DNA of 64,000 nucleotides from Fasciolopsis buskii (GCA_008360955.1 LUCM01009331.1:119988-183987); one strand, 5' to 3'. Positions 48,901 through 59,697 are shown, counted from the first letter of the stretch. Notes: generated from the letters alone by a model not told the origin. Made by a program: numbers and translations.

Positions 48901-51351
48901 ATGATCTAGGTTGTCGCTCTCCCACTCCAACTTTGCGGAGCAGTCCACAGTCTACCGGGATAGACATTACCAACGTATTCCTACGTTAACCATATGACAA
49001 AAGACTGATTAAGATCATTAACTTCCAAGTGATTCATCGTGTAACATCAAAACCTTTTAATATACTGTATCACTAACGGGTCACAACGGCGTCTCGATCC
49101 ATCTGAACACCACCCCGCGCAGTCGGATTCCGAAATGCTTGTTGCAGAAGATACGGGAATGTGGTGCAGCTGGGATCCAAGTTGTAAGATTGCAGCGTCC
49201 CTTTGTCGTAGGTCAAAATGAACGAAACACCGACAAATCCGTTCAGATTGAACAAGTTCACAGTGCTGAGAGAAACTTGATCGCGTGAAAACATCGGATT
49301 GATCATTGTGTGGATACCGGGCTGATGAAAGCAAAGCAAGACAGATTTGGGGAGCTAATCTAGGCGAGATGGAACCCGATCGGACATCCAAACCAAGACA
49401 GTGACAAAAAGGATAATTTTCTTATCCATGAACTGCGAACTAACGTTGGCAGGTGGTGAGATTTACTTACCATTCGAAATAAGCCCGATTCTACAGTTTG
49501 TATGTTCAGTGTGTCCTTCATTGCGAACGGAACTCGACTTCCATTGACCATTAGTGTCCCTCGAACCGCGAAATCTCGATGGAAAACAACAAAACGTTGA
49601 CAAAGATAATAAAAAAGCTAAACGAATAATGCCAGTTGCTGCTGAAAAATATAAACTGTAGAGTAAGCTCTTTCTTTTACGCTAGGTAAGACAATCAGAT
49701 ACACTCTTATTACATGATGAAACAAAAGAATGTTATTTGTGATCTTATTTATGGGAACACAAGTAGGCAACACGCTGAATCCATACATCCCCAGGTGATC
49801 ACCTCGAGAATGTCCAATCGCGGACCAATGATAGGATAATTACACCTCATGAATAGAAAATTGCACAACATTTTACAGTTTACTTTTAAAATTTCCGTAG
49901 TCAATTAGTTGATATTAAACAGCCCAAAATGCGTCTCGCCATCGAAGAAAGTTTCCAAGTGATTTCACTACAAAGGAAAGGTAAAGAAATTCGACCATTC
50001 TGAGATTAGCAACCTCCGATTAGGTTTGGCAAATTTTGTGAAACGGACTTACCAACTGCACTTGAATCCCAATCTAAACGAGGGAAAAGTAATACAATGA
50101 GCTGACAAATCACTGCATGGCTAAACTGTTAAGTAACTACTCAGAGAACTAAAACGGAACATGGTGATCCAAAAAATATTCACCTTTGACGCAACTACTG
50201 CCTGCGCGAATTACGAACTATCAACTTACCGAATTCGTACAAATCAGCTGTAAGAAGAAAAGTAAAGAAATATAACACGTTGAAGTGGAGATAATGATTA
50301 ACTCCACTGTTATGTTATGGTAAAGGCAAGCACTTTTATTATTACGTTGTCCTCGCCAAAAGCTGGATCTGATACAAATGAAACGAAATTGCTCTAACTG
50401 AAAGATCAAATTATGGAATAGGAATTAGGTCCGCTTTTTCGCACTGCGGAATTCCCCCTTGGTCAGAGGTCAAGCAAGGTAGCAAGGAGCTTTGTAACGC
50501 AGTTTAAAAACCAAATCCCGTATGAAGCCAACGGAGAAGGGGTCCTGAAGAGAATTTCAGATTGCGGCATTCTGTTCTTAAAATGCGGCGCGATTTCCAT
50601 TGGGTCCTGGTAATTACTATTGGCTTTTAATTCGCAAACGTCTCATCACCAACCCAAGTGACATTATCATGGCATGGCCGCAGTTGACAATGCCTTCCGT
50701 CAGGCTTGACCCTGACCTGGTATGTGATTTGGAACTCAGCATGGGTGTGCGCGTTTGTGTGATCAGGACTACATGAAAAATATCTACCTCAGGTTCGACT
50801 GAGGCCAAATTTCGAATGGAATCAAAATTTACATGCACGCCCTAATACTTTCAGAACATTGTGGATAATAAACAGAGATCTTAAACGACTGAAAACCTTG
50901 TATTAAAATGCTATCTAAGGCGGAAATTAACGAAATACCATTAACGTCTATTGGAGAAAATACTGAGTAGAAATAGCACGAGAGCTGGAACATAAGTCGC
51001 TTTGTTATGGTTATTTGGCTAACACATTAAATCACAGTCTTCCGGTGTCATGTTGATTTATTTGATAGTGTAACTTGAGACGGACCTCGAATAAGCGAAT
51101 TATCGTAACTTACGGTCAATGGTAACGGGGTCACCCAGTGTTTTCCGACCAGTCTGATGCGACCTTCGAATTTCCATCAGATACAAGGACGTAAACGTGG
51201 AACACGAAACGTTCATTTTTTGGAGGTCCTCACCTGACAGGTGGAACTGAATATCCATCCCCATTATGAAATATCTGTCCTCATCTTTTTCGATAGCATA
51301 ATTCACACACTGGGCTGTGTTACCAATGTACGTGGGTAGCAATTCTATTAG
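45766..51351 (-). CDS. Gene C: micro-exon (MEG-like) gene, 12 exons joined in frame
   Basis: Minus-strand exons 51351-51114, 50247-50230, 50201-50184, 50073-50053, 49574-49471, 49321-49078, 48765-48757, 48605-48579, 46948-46907, 46379-46329, 46205-46143 and 45977-45766 total 1047 bases and stay open to one stop. Phases chain without conflict: large module exons run 0 to 1, every micro-exon 1 to 1, and the exon at 49574 runs 1 to 0. Micro-exon lengths are 9, 18, 18, 21, 27, 42, 51 and 63, all multiples of three, so each can be skipped without frame loss. Schistosome micro-exon genes (MEGs) have this design and encode secreted, splice-variable proteins. Two large exons carry a repeated module; the micro-exons encode acidic tails such as ESKLDYE and SRSEYEK; the last exon is Cys-rich. 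The 5' end and signal peptide are not fixed (candidates at 52.8-56.6 kb). The join is an inference from splice signals, without transcript data. Confidence 0.75.
46143..46205 (-). CDS. Gene C micro-exon, 63 bases
   Basis: Acceptor TTTATCTTTCAAG, donor GAAAAAG|GTAAAC, phase 1 to 1. It encodes PISRREDHTPQEPSRSEYEK, charged and without hydrophobic runs. Confidence 0.75.
46329..46379 (-). CDS. Gene C micro-exon, 51 bases
   Basis: Acceptor TTTCTTTTACAG and donor TATGAAG|GTAAGATA are near ideal, phase 1 to 1. It encodes GPEVDQEINESKLDYE. Its ending (xDYE-G) resembles the 63-base exon (xEYEK-G) and the 18-base exon (LYEF-G), suggesting duplication of one acidic unit. Confidence 0.8.
46907..46948 (-). 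CDS. Gene C micro-exon, 42 bases
   Basis: Acceptor CTACTTTTGCAG, donor AGCACAG|GTACCA, phase 1 to 1, encoding GDREDQEPVVPST. Confidence 0.7.
46960..48570. other. Gene C intron, with open frames not supported as exons
   Basis: An ACT/ACC trinucleotide tract at about 48361-48412 lies in a 97-codon minus frame (48187-48480), and a 90-codon minus frame lies at 47711-47983. Neither has splice sites whose phase fits the gene C chain. Confidence 0.4.
48579..48605 (-). CDS. Gene C micro-exon, 27 bases, open in two phases
   Basis: Acceptor ACATTTTCCAG, donor ATCGG|GTAAGT. In the chained phase 1 it reads MTVLNMKS. In phase 2 it reads DDRIEYEI, which resembles the acidic xEYE endings of the neighbouring micro-exons better. 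Confidence 0.7.
48757..48765 (-). CDS. Gene C micro-exon, 9 bases
   Basis: Acceptor ACTGATTTTTTCAG, then only AGACTAACG, then donor GTAAGTC. In phase 1 it adds three residues (Gln-Thr-Asn, with shared end codons). Excellent splice signals on both sides and a fitting phase argue for a real exon despite the extreme size. Confidence 0.6.
49078..49321 (-). CDS. Gene C module exon 2
   Basis: 244 bases, phase 0 to 1, acceptor TTTGCTTTCATCAG, donor GACCC|GTTAGT. It contains VNLFNLNGFVGVSFILTYDK, a beta-strand pair, then LDPSCTTFPYLLQQAF. It aligns to the 51114-51351 exon around a V-x-F-x-L strand, 'G-x-L-Q', the SC[S/T]TF motif and a closing D-x-V-x-x-R. A SEA-like fold is possible but not shown. 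Confidence 0.75.
49471..49574 (-). CDS. Gene C linker exon
   Basis: 104 bases, phase 1 to 0, encoding VRGTLMVNGSRVPFAMKD then TLNIQTVESGLFRM, with a perfect donor CGAATG|GTAAGT. The acceptor is CATCGAG after a long pyrimidine tract. A second AG at 49560-49561 would start the exon at 49559 in the same phase, so two isoforms are possible. Confidence 0.75.
50053..50073 (-). CDS. Gene C micro-exon, 21 bases
   Basis: Acceptor ACTTTTCCCTCGTTTAG, donor CAGTTG|GTAAGT, phase 1 to 1, encoding WDSSAV plus shared codons. Confidence 0.7.
50184..50201 (-). CDS. Gene C micro-exon, 18 bases
   Basis: Acceptor GTAATTCGCGCAG (weaker), donor GTCAAAG|GTGAAT, phase 1 to 1, encoding SSCVK plus shared codons. It fits the chain but is the least certain micro-exon. 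Confidence 0.5.
50230..50247 (-). CDS. Gene C micro-exon, 18 bases
   Basis: Acceptor CTTTTCTTCTTACAG and donor GAATTCG|GTAAGT are near ideal, phase 1 to 1, encoding DLYEF plus shared codons. Confidence 0.75.
51114..51351 (-). CDS. Gene C module exon 1
   Basis: 238 bases, phase 0 to 1, acceptor TCAATCCACCAG, perfect donor TTGACC|GTAAGT. It contains NTAQCVNYAIEKDEDRYF, MGMDIQFHLSGEDLQKMNVS and SCSTFTSLYLMEIRR, homologous to module exon 2 by position, phase, length and the SC[S/T]TF motif. Confidence 0.75.
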
Positions 51352-52025
51352 CTGGTGGATTGAAAATAAATAATAAGTGATTCGATTAGATGTAGTTAAT
51401 TGCGTTGGTGGTGATTGCCAGTTGATATTATCGGGAACAAAGGAATAACTAATCTACGGTGAAACAGTAGTTCCTAGTCGCAGTTCATGCAGTCACGACG
51501 ACCAGATACCGAAGAAGACAGTGATAGTCTGACACGCTGGATGTGTTCAAATGAAACCCTAATTCTTCACGTTGACAACGGTGAGCATAAGGGACAAAAA
51601 TGTGCATTTTTTTGTCAGATTGAATGGTTTTGCCTAATGAATATTAAAAAGCAAAAAAAAATCCTAGTTCGTCTTTGCAAATAAACGAAAGCATTAAACA
51701 ATCCCTCGCCTAGGCACGTTTCGAGCATTGCAACTGTAAATTAAAACCTATCCAACGACGAACCGTTCTGCAAATACTCTCTTGCAACATTTGGCACTGT
51801 GATGAGTCCTGATTGAGGCAGTTGGTTACACCAAACTCCATCGGCTGTTGATGTTCATAAACTCGCCCTTCAACTCGTAAACCTGAACGTGAGAGAGATG
51901 TAGAGGGAGACAGAAACAGTATTTCTCATGCGGAAATAAAATGCAAACAACCCACTGGAATAAAAATGAATTTCCTGTAGTTTCTTAAATTTAACATGTC
52001 CAGATTGTACTATTTTCTGTTGCAG

Positions 52026-52120
52026 CTCAGTCTCGTTGGGCTTGTTCGTTCGGATATTCTATTGTTTGAGGGAAACAAAGATGCAGATAGAGCAGTCGTT
52101 ATTTTTTTCTATTTGTCTGA
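52026..52120 (+). CDS. Set D candidate exon
   Basis: Excellent acceptor GTACTATTTTCTGTTGCAG, donor GTCTGA|GTGAAT. The phase 0 frame reads LSLVGLVRSDILLFEG then NKDADRAVVIFFYLSE. A competing longer frame (52036-52440) starts in another phase. No product recognised. Confidence 0.3.
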
Positions 52121-52805
52121 GTGAATCTACCAATTTTGCAGTCAATCCGACTTCATCCAACTGCAAATGGTGCCCCATCTTTTTAGCGTCTCAGAAAGTC
52201 GACTTGTATTTTAGTCATCAAGAAACGTCCGTGCTGACTTGGTTATCAAGGCAGCGTTCCTTGAATGGCCGAATAGGATCGTTGAAAATCCATGTCGGTT
52301 CTTGTGCACCACAGTGTGCTACGATCGCCACCATTATGTGCTATTTGTTCCAGGTTGAAGTAGGTGAGTATGCCAAATTACTAGTGACCGTTTCTGATTG
52401 TTTGCTGTTCGAAAGCGGAGTAGTTAATGCACGTTGTTGATTAGCCTGTTGCATTTTGCCGGTTACCTCACTGTACAATCCCCCTAGGCAAGAACTTCTC
52501 TGGTAACTGCTAAGTTGCTGATTCAAAGCGGGGATACATGATACTAACGCTCGTGCACAAAACGTTTGACCAACTATTTTTTTATCTGTTACCAGGTCAG
52601 TCATATCACTTGGAAGCATATTCATTGCAAAATCATAGCCGTTGTCTAAATACGGAAATTTTCATGTGTCCTGCTTATTAAATTTGTTGGTCTTCTGTGT
52701 AATAGATATTAGCAAGCGGACTTTCTCCTGTTTGCCTTTGGATAACTTATCACAAATTCTTCCGAGACACCTTTTGTCACCGTGTCTCTGTGTTATAAAA
52801 CTTAC

Positions 52806-52924
52806 CGCCACGAAACTTGGCGAATACAAATATTCAAAATCTATTATCCAGGGACGTATTTGCTTATGCGGCTGATTCAGTTTTAGAAAGCTTACGAGAA
52901 GTTCACTAGTGTTAAAACTTGTAA
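52806..52924 (-). CDS. Gene C possible upstream exon
   Basis: 119 bases, phase 1 to 0, donor GTGGCG|GTAAGT perfect, acceptor TACGGAAG weak. It encodes TSFNTSELLVSFLKLNQP then IDFEYLYSPSFVA. Phase 0 at its end joins module exon 1 exactly. Confidence 0.45.
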
Positions 52925-53270
52925 CTTCCGTACCAGGCACAACCGGATGCAGACAGAATAAGCAGAAGTAAAAATTGGCGCATGCAACGACCTTGCAATT
53001 AATGATGATAAGAGCAGATTTTCAATCTACGGAACACTGGGTTCTTATTATCATGTCGCAACGCCACATTACTCCAAGGTTTTCAGGCAAGGTCCCCCTA
53101 AGTGCTTAGGTGAATACATCATTTAGAGGACAACAAAATACACCGGAGTGGTCTACCGTCGGTACAGCTCTAATTGTGTTGGTTTCATTAATTGTTTATG
53201 TTCCATTTCCCGTCACTCCTAGATAGATTCACCAACTAGTGCAAAAATTTACAGCGAATAAGAAACTCAC

Positions 53271-53288
53271 GTTGTCCACTTGTGTATG
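53271..53288 (-). CDS. Gene C possible upstream micro-exon, 18 bases
   Basis: Acceptor TCTTCCCACTCCACAG is excellent and donor GACAAC|GTGAGT good. Phase 1 gives YTSGQ and joins the 52924 exon. Confidence 0.45.
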
Positions 53289-53523
53289 CTGTGGAGTGGG
53301 AAGAACCGAAAAACATCTGGTCAAAATGAGCTACCCAAAACAGATGGTTAGTGGAAATAAAACTCCATATTGTATCACTCTTTTCAATTTGACTTTTATC
53401 GACATATATCTTCTAATTTGGAGTTAAGAACGCGGATTTTAACACACTCACATTTAGCCGCATCAGTCCCATCACATTTGAGTTATTTTTCCCCTAGACT
53501 TCCACCACACAGTTGTTTCCAAG

Positions 53524-53631
53524 GCTTGGTTAGGGATAATTACTCTATGGAAATTGGTGTGTTGACCCCTGCTGTGTCCGGACATACGGAACGTTTCATC
53601 AATGAGACTCTGAACGAAGGCTTGGTCTCTG
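53524..53631 (+). CDS. Set D candidate exon
   Basis: A 108-base open segment, phase 1 to 1, acceptor AGTTGTTTCCAAG after pyrimidine-rich sequence, donor GTCTCTG|GTAAAG. It encodes NYSMEIGVLTPAVSGHTERF then INETLNEGLVS. Function unknown. It lies antisense to the 5' part of gene C. Confidence 0.35.
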
Positions 53632-53975
53632 GTAAAGCTGGATTTCTTTTTCCCGGCGTACAGTTGTGCAATTTTCCATTTGCAATGAATGAAATGATTA
53701 GCGAACAGAAATCTTGTTGATGAAAGTAATGCCAATAAATTCATTCTGGTTGACAACTGACACAACTCAACAATGCTGAGAATCACCCATGTCTTTTGGC
53801 AGAATTGTTTATGCTTACAATTTTAAAAAAACCACTGAGATTTATACTCTACAACTGTTTGTGACTTATACGAAAACGTCTTTCTTGTATGAAATCGATG
53901 TTGTGACTGGGGACGTACCTTACGAGAACTTTAATGTGTGAAAGGTGATGACGTGCAATCCTCGGAAAAACTTAC

Positions 53976-53999
53976 TGGACAGTTGTAGACAGAAAACGG
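53976..53999 (-). CDS. Gene C possible upstream micro-exon, 24 bases
   Basis: Acceptor AATTTTGATAG, donor CTGTCCA|GTAAGT. Phase 1 gives VFCLQLS and joins the 53288 micro-exon. Confidence 0.35.
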
Positions 54000-54009
54000 C
54001 TATCAAAAT

Positions 54010-56420
54010 TATTGTAGTCCGAAACGACATTTCTCCCGGTGGAGCTTGGAAGCAATCACAGTGACCAAAGGTTGTTAAGACGTGGGTTTATTTCGAGCCC
54101 GTATTTCGACAGCAGCTGGGATGTGAATTAATCCCACGGTGAATGTTTGTTCGTCAGGTATATTTGACCAGCATCATCGTGGCCAATATATTTGACCGTG
54201 TAACTTTGTGCGCTTGCACATGTTCTTGCACCCACATGTCCACTACGATTCGATGTGCTAACAAATCAGCAACGTGTAAGCCGATTGACCAGTTCGATTT
54301 CATTGGTTCCCGCGTTTTTTCTGTTAGTCGTCGGTGACATTTGTACGCAGCCTGTGCACTACGCGATCGACACGTTTAGTCGTGGCAAGGTGGTGTCTGG
54401 ATGGGTACAACATTGTGCCTCAAAATGAAACAGATTGAAACACCAGCAGCAAGACTGCTGTGCGAAAAGCATACGTGGTCCCTGCAAGAAATAGACCATA
54501 TTAGTTGCCCGAAAGTAGTTACCAGACCGCCAGCGGACACGAAACGGCGACGGTCTAGCTAAGGCGTTCAAAAATTAAACTTCCAATGAGGCTTTCATGC
54601 AACATTTCCTTGAAAGATTACGGACAGTACTGCTCATAATTTGTTGATTGACTGTCCGATTTATCTTCCATGAGAAGGTACAGTCCTATATACACGTCAA
54701 CTGTGTAGACTTGTAGCATGATTATCGAAAGGTTTGCATAGTGCAACGGGAAATTAAAATGGGCAAGCTTATGCTCGACTGTTTGTACCCATATGACATT
54801 TACGAACTTATACTTCACCTCTACGGTGTTATCTATCTTTCCCACTCAATAGCTTTGTCAAAACTGGTTGGCGAAGATATTTGTTTCCCGACGCACGGGA
54901 CTGTAGAGGGGCCAAAAGCATGAAGCAAAACCCCGGACAGGAATAGTTTCTTGGGGCTTGTAACTTAAAATAAAATATCACGTCTTAAGTGTCTCGAACA
55001 CGTTTACACGTTTACATGTCCCTAAATGCAGGCCAAACGTATTAAACGACAGTGTCCATGAGCAACGGCAAGGATTGTTCTAGGCGAATCGGCAAAAATG
55101 GCAGATTTCAAAACGACAGATAAACCAACAAATAACCCTCAATGAAATTTTAGCCTGCATTAGTTTGCTGAAGCAACACTGAATATCTGATCCATTTAAT
55201 GTTGAATATATTAATCTAGGCAGAAAGCAAGGTCAATTAATTTCCTTTGCCAATACACTCACTACAAAGCACTGTTTGTCCAAAACAAATGGGAAAGCTC
55301 GTTTGCAGCCGTATTCACTAGTCTTTAAAAGAACACTTTGAATACAGTCCTATGATTCGGACAATTTAAGAAAACCTAGTTAGAAAGTGGCTACGTAAAC
55401 GTCTTTTGTTCTGGCTTTCCAAAGCATCGAAGGCACTCTGCTTTCCCTAGCATTGAGATGAGCTATTATACTCGACGGGGTTGTACATACTACCAATAGA
55501 TTTAATGCCAAAATCTCACCATTTGTGACATAGTTAAAAAAATCACGTGGTTGATACTCACCCAAAATAGATAGTTTTGAATGCTTGATTGGCTACCTTT
55601 CGAAATACAAGCTTCAAGTGTAAACTTCCGGTCTTCTCGCTACGTTTGCACCCGGTAGAAATCAGATGCGAGCTTCACTCTCATTAGAGCTTATAAGTAA
55701 TGCCTATTCTCCGTCAAGGCCGGGAAATAGAAACATCAGTCCCAAGCTGGTAGTTGTGAGCTAAACAAGTACGTCGGCTTTAGCCCAAAAGCATGCACAG
55801 TCAGCGGATTTTGTATGGCTTAATCACCGATTTATTTTAACGGAAGGGACAAGGCCAACAACGACAGCAAAAAAATTGGAAGAAAAGTAAACCCCAATTC
55901 TGAAACTTAGAGCCATATAGAACCGCAAGAGATCTCATTAAACCATTCGTGACATTCAAATGGGCGACAACACGTCACAATCTATCCCAACGTGACCAGC
56001 AGGTTTTGGACTCTAATCTCTGACGATTCCTGTTGGACAGACGATTAATCCATTTGAATATCGCCAATTGACATGTCTGAATCAGTTTTTAATGGCAGAC
56101 TTTTGATTGCGAAACGTGCTTTGGAAATTGGATGTAAGCAGTCGCTGAAAGGCTGTCAGGGGACAGTTCTCACGAGCACCGTTATGTTATTGACAGTATG
56201 CCTCCTTTAAACAACGCAACACTCTTGTACACTGCGCTGATAGACGAAACTAACTGTTGCTTCCAACAAATATACCTCATAACTTGTATTTATTAGAAAA
56301 AAACTGTTAATCAGCTGAAAGTCTGATGGGTCAGTCATGTGTTATCGCCATATATTTTTGCGGCCATCGTAAAACCGGAATGTGCCGAAATGAGGTACTC
56401 GTGAGACTGGTTTTTCACTT
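54010..56420. other. No feature recognised
   Basis: Probable intron or 5' flank of gene C. The minus frame at 55380-55565 is preceded by a possible donor only; no complete exon can be supported. Confidence 0.35.
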
Positions 56421-56524
56421 ATAAATTCTTATTTAATCAATTGAGTTCGCAAAACCGCCGTATAGGCGATTGTTGACTTTTGATTATGATAGATTAATAC
56501 CATGTAATTCCGAAACCCAGTTAC

Positions 56525-56611
56525 TGGATCTGCACATTTTAGTAATCCGCTAACAGTGTACAGTAAACACATTGTTAAAACACTGAATGAGATAGACCAA
56601 GTATCATCCAT
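56525..56611 (-). CDS. Possible signal-peptide exon upstream of gene C
   Basis: ATG at 56611 in a good start context (CACCATGG). It encodes MDDTWSISFSVLTMCLLY then TVSGLLKCADP, a good signal-peptide shape, with donor GATCCA|GTAACT in phase 0. It is the right type of first exon for gene C, but its phase does not join the micro-exons at 53.3-54.0 kb, so another exon or donor must intervene. Confidence 0.3.
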
Positions 56612-57959
56612 GGTGCACGTGATTTCAGGTAAAGACATTCGTCATTGAAATATTTTTTTACTAACACACTGCGTGGAATAAATGGAAAATATTCATTTTT
56701 TACAAGGAGGCAGTAGTCGATGAAATCTTCAATCAGCGGCTAGCAATGCGGCCATTCATCTTCGTTTATCGATGTTTCGATGAATCAATTTCTGAATCAA
56801 TAAACAATCAACACTTTCTTATTCTGCCATGGAATTTATGGAAGGGTACAATTAAAAAGTTTTTGAAACCGAAAGGGTATTAAACTAATTGTAAATCTTG
56901 TTGAAATTTGGTTGACTAATTGTGATCAAACGTTTTCATCCACAAGATCAATCTCCGCAAGTCTTCAACATATATGCACAAAGTATCAAAAACTGGAAAT
57001 GGATTATTTGAGTGGAAAAGACGAGAATGACCTCCAAGAAACAGTTTTTCTTTTACAGTATGTTTGTCTGATATCAGGAGGGTCGAAAACAGATCACAGG
57101 ACAGTTCAGGCTAATTAGTTCACAACCTTCATGGGCAAATAAGGGTGTTGATCACGGCCTCAGTGAGCAACTTTCTAAGCAAGCTGAACTTTTACCTGTA
57201 ATATCGAGTTTCCTGTTTCTGGGACGACTGAGGACGACTGGTTGGAAAATCACAAGTATAATTCACACGCTTTCACACAGTTACAAATAGACAGACGATC
57301 ATTGTGCTATAAGATTTCGAGTCACACACGGTGAGACATTTCTAAATTTCACTTTTAGCCAGATTAATTTTAAATCTTACTATAGGTATAAATATGGTTT
57401 TGCTTTTTGCAAACTGAAAACGAAGAACAAAAGATCGACCGCTCTTGCATGCTCCATTCCTCTCCAAACTAACGAAATCTTTTTGGTTTCGAATCGGACT
57501 GGCCGAAATTGACATGTTATTCTGACTCCCCATTTTCGTCGAGAATGGCACCGTTCAATGTAGAAGTTGTGTAATTATTGAAGCATAAGCAGTATACAGT
57601 GAAATCTTGTTCTCTTGTGAAACAACATCACATTGGGAAAGGAAAGCACATTTTCTGATTCATTATTTTCGATCTTTTGAGACCTTGTCATGAAGCCTCT
57701 TATCTTGTAGAAATGTTTTCGGGCTCTTCCTGCTTGCATCCTACCAACACTCTCCCATTACGTCGACTATTTAGAGAAGACAGGCTGGTTTCTTGAATGT
57801 CTCTGATCACGGCAACACAATCTTGGTTGTTGCAAGCAAGGCTGGTAGATTTTCTGATCGATTATGTTTGTCACTTGAAAGTGCTATCTGCTGAGCGAAA
57901 ACCAAATTAGTCTCTGTTTGAAAGCCGTATGCAGTCGTTGTTTTTTTCTATTTCCCATA

Positions 57960-58130
57960 TTGTCCGCAATTCCGTCGTTGCCGGAACAGTTAGGGAATGG
58001 CCTCATTTGCCGCGAACGGGTCCAAACGATGGAAGTCTGCTACTTCATGTGCATCGACAACAGGTGGTGCGAAAGTGCTGCCCAGGCATTTCTGTCCAAT
58101 TTCGTTGTATTCTCCAAGTTATCTCGCGTA
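57960..58130 (+). CDS. Set D candidate exon
   Basis: A long pyrimidine tract ends in the acceptor GCCGGAACAG near 57988, followed by sequence open in two frames (CYFMCIDNRWCESAAQAF, or NDGSLLLHVHRQQVVRKCC), with a possible donor ATCTCGC|GTATCA. The frame cannot be decided. Confidence 0.25.
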
Positions 58131-58237
58131 TCAGGGCCTATGAACCTCCCATACTCAGCTCCGAAGGACCAGTTTTGATAGACCGACAGTAATAATGAGA
58201 AAATGCATCTGGTCAACAAACAGTACTTGATTTTTAG

Positions 58238-58343
58238 GCTGTTTTCATTCAAACGCCCGACTGTTTTGGACCTTCACGGACATCTTTCGGTTCCTACGCA
58301 TCGTCGTTTTAGTTGCTCTAACGGCAAAGGAAATGGTGACTGT
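58238..58343 (+). CDS. Set D candidate exon
   Basis: Acceptor ACTTGATTTTTAG and donor GTGACT|GTAAGC enclose about 106 bases open in two frames: CFHSNARLFWTFTDIFRFLR then IVVLVALTAKEMVT, a possible membrane segment, or a basic Cys-containing frame. Undecided. Confidence 0.3.
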
Positions 58344-58899
58344 AAGCCTTTTATTCACGAGATTATCCAGCAGTTTGCAATGAGAGGACACTGCCCGAAG
58401 AATTACAGCCATTTTGCCATTCTTTTTGGTCAACCTTGATGTTCAGGGCAAACGAAATATCGAACGGACATTTGTTTGTCACATCTAGATGGAAAAAGCA
58501 AAGATCACGAAACTCGTCTCGGGTCTAAGTTTGTAAGGAGTATCATCAAGACTGTTGGTTACGAGAAAAGTGGCTGATGGCCAACTCTAGAGAAATGTCT
58601 TCGACTAATGTCGAATTTCCTGTTAGGTATGTTAAAGGGATCGAGAGCTGGGGAGTAGTGGCCAATCATTTGAACCAAATTTGGCACAGCTCCAGTTATT
58701 TCAAGGGGTGACATTTTGGCACAAATCCAATCGTTACATTTATGGTCGTTTAAATTAATAATTACTGCGCTGAGACCAATCTAGCTTGGACAGTCATGTG
58801 AGCGGACGTGTTTAGTACTAGTGTTACTGAATAATGAAATGTTCAATCCGCTGCTCGATACGTCTAAGAAAAACACCAAAATCTCTGGAGTGAGAAAAT

Positions 58900-59145
58900 A
58901 CGACAGCGCAACGAGGAACACACGTTAATGTGAAGTTTTGGGGCCGAGCAATGATTTCTGTTTTGAAATATGAAACATGGGTAATGACAAATGAAATCTC
59001 ATTAAATGACTGTTCTGAAGTACGTCATCGACATTCGTTTGGTTGGCAATTTTTTGCCACCAGATTGCCAAGAAACATTCACTGCCATTCTAAAGAACGA
59101 GGCAACGGACTGAAAACGGCTAATCATCTGGTTATGGCTGGTTAA
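58900..59145 (+). mobile_element. Possible Tc1/mariner transposase remnant
   Basis: The plus frame reads NVKFWGRAMISVLKYETWV then FFATRLPRNIHCHSKE and KTANHLVMA. This loosely follows the Tc1/mariner order 'v.VWG.is', 'FfatrhpefiF.QDNA..HTA'. The catalytic Asp is not in place and the downstream 'SPDLNPIE' block is absent. Confidence 0.3.
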
Positions 59146-59697
59146 GTTTGGCGTAAAATTTGGTCAGTTTGTAAACTGCCTTTGCACTCGTGGTTGTCAA
59201 AATCTACAGAATAGAAAAAAGAATGGCGCTGTGAAATATTGCGTACTGAATAGCGAATAAATTACTGATAAACCTACTGAAGAAGTTAAACTGAACGTTT
59301 TTTGTTCGTACTCAGTGACTGTGACTAAGCAGATGATGACGAACTCTCCGCGTGCCAAATACACCTGCGGATTTGGTGGACGAAGTTAATGGTGCCATTT
59401 CAGTTGTGAATTGCGCCAAGAGGCTTCGAAACACGAAGAAGTGAACATAATATTTGATGCTGATTATTAATTTGACCAAACGAACGGAGGGCTTTGATTA
59501 GGGTATCCCCTCATCCAATTCACTGAAATGAGACAAGGTAAGCATGGCAAAACAGAAAATATCTTGGAGTGGTTGAGATAGTCAGTGATAACCAGGTAAA
59601 GTCGATGATTTTATCGGTCACAATTGCCAATCAATGACCGCTAAACAGGTGTTGTTGGGCAACTGTGGAATTGACTTACTTTTATTTTTTCGACAGT

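Noticed and set aside
52350..52364. Ten-base plus-strand micro-exon between TTTGTTCCAG and GTGAGT
   Set aside because: Not a multiple of three and no partner exon in a matching phase. Such pairs occur by chance.
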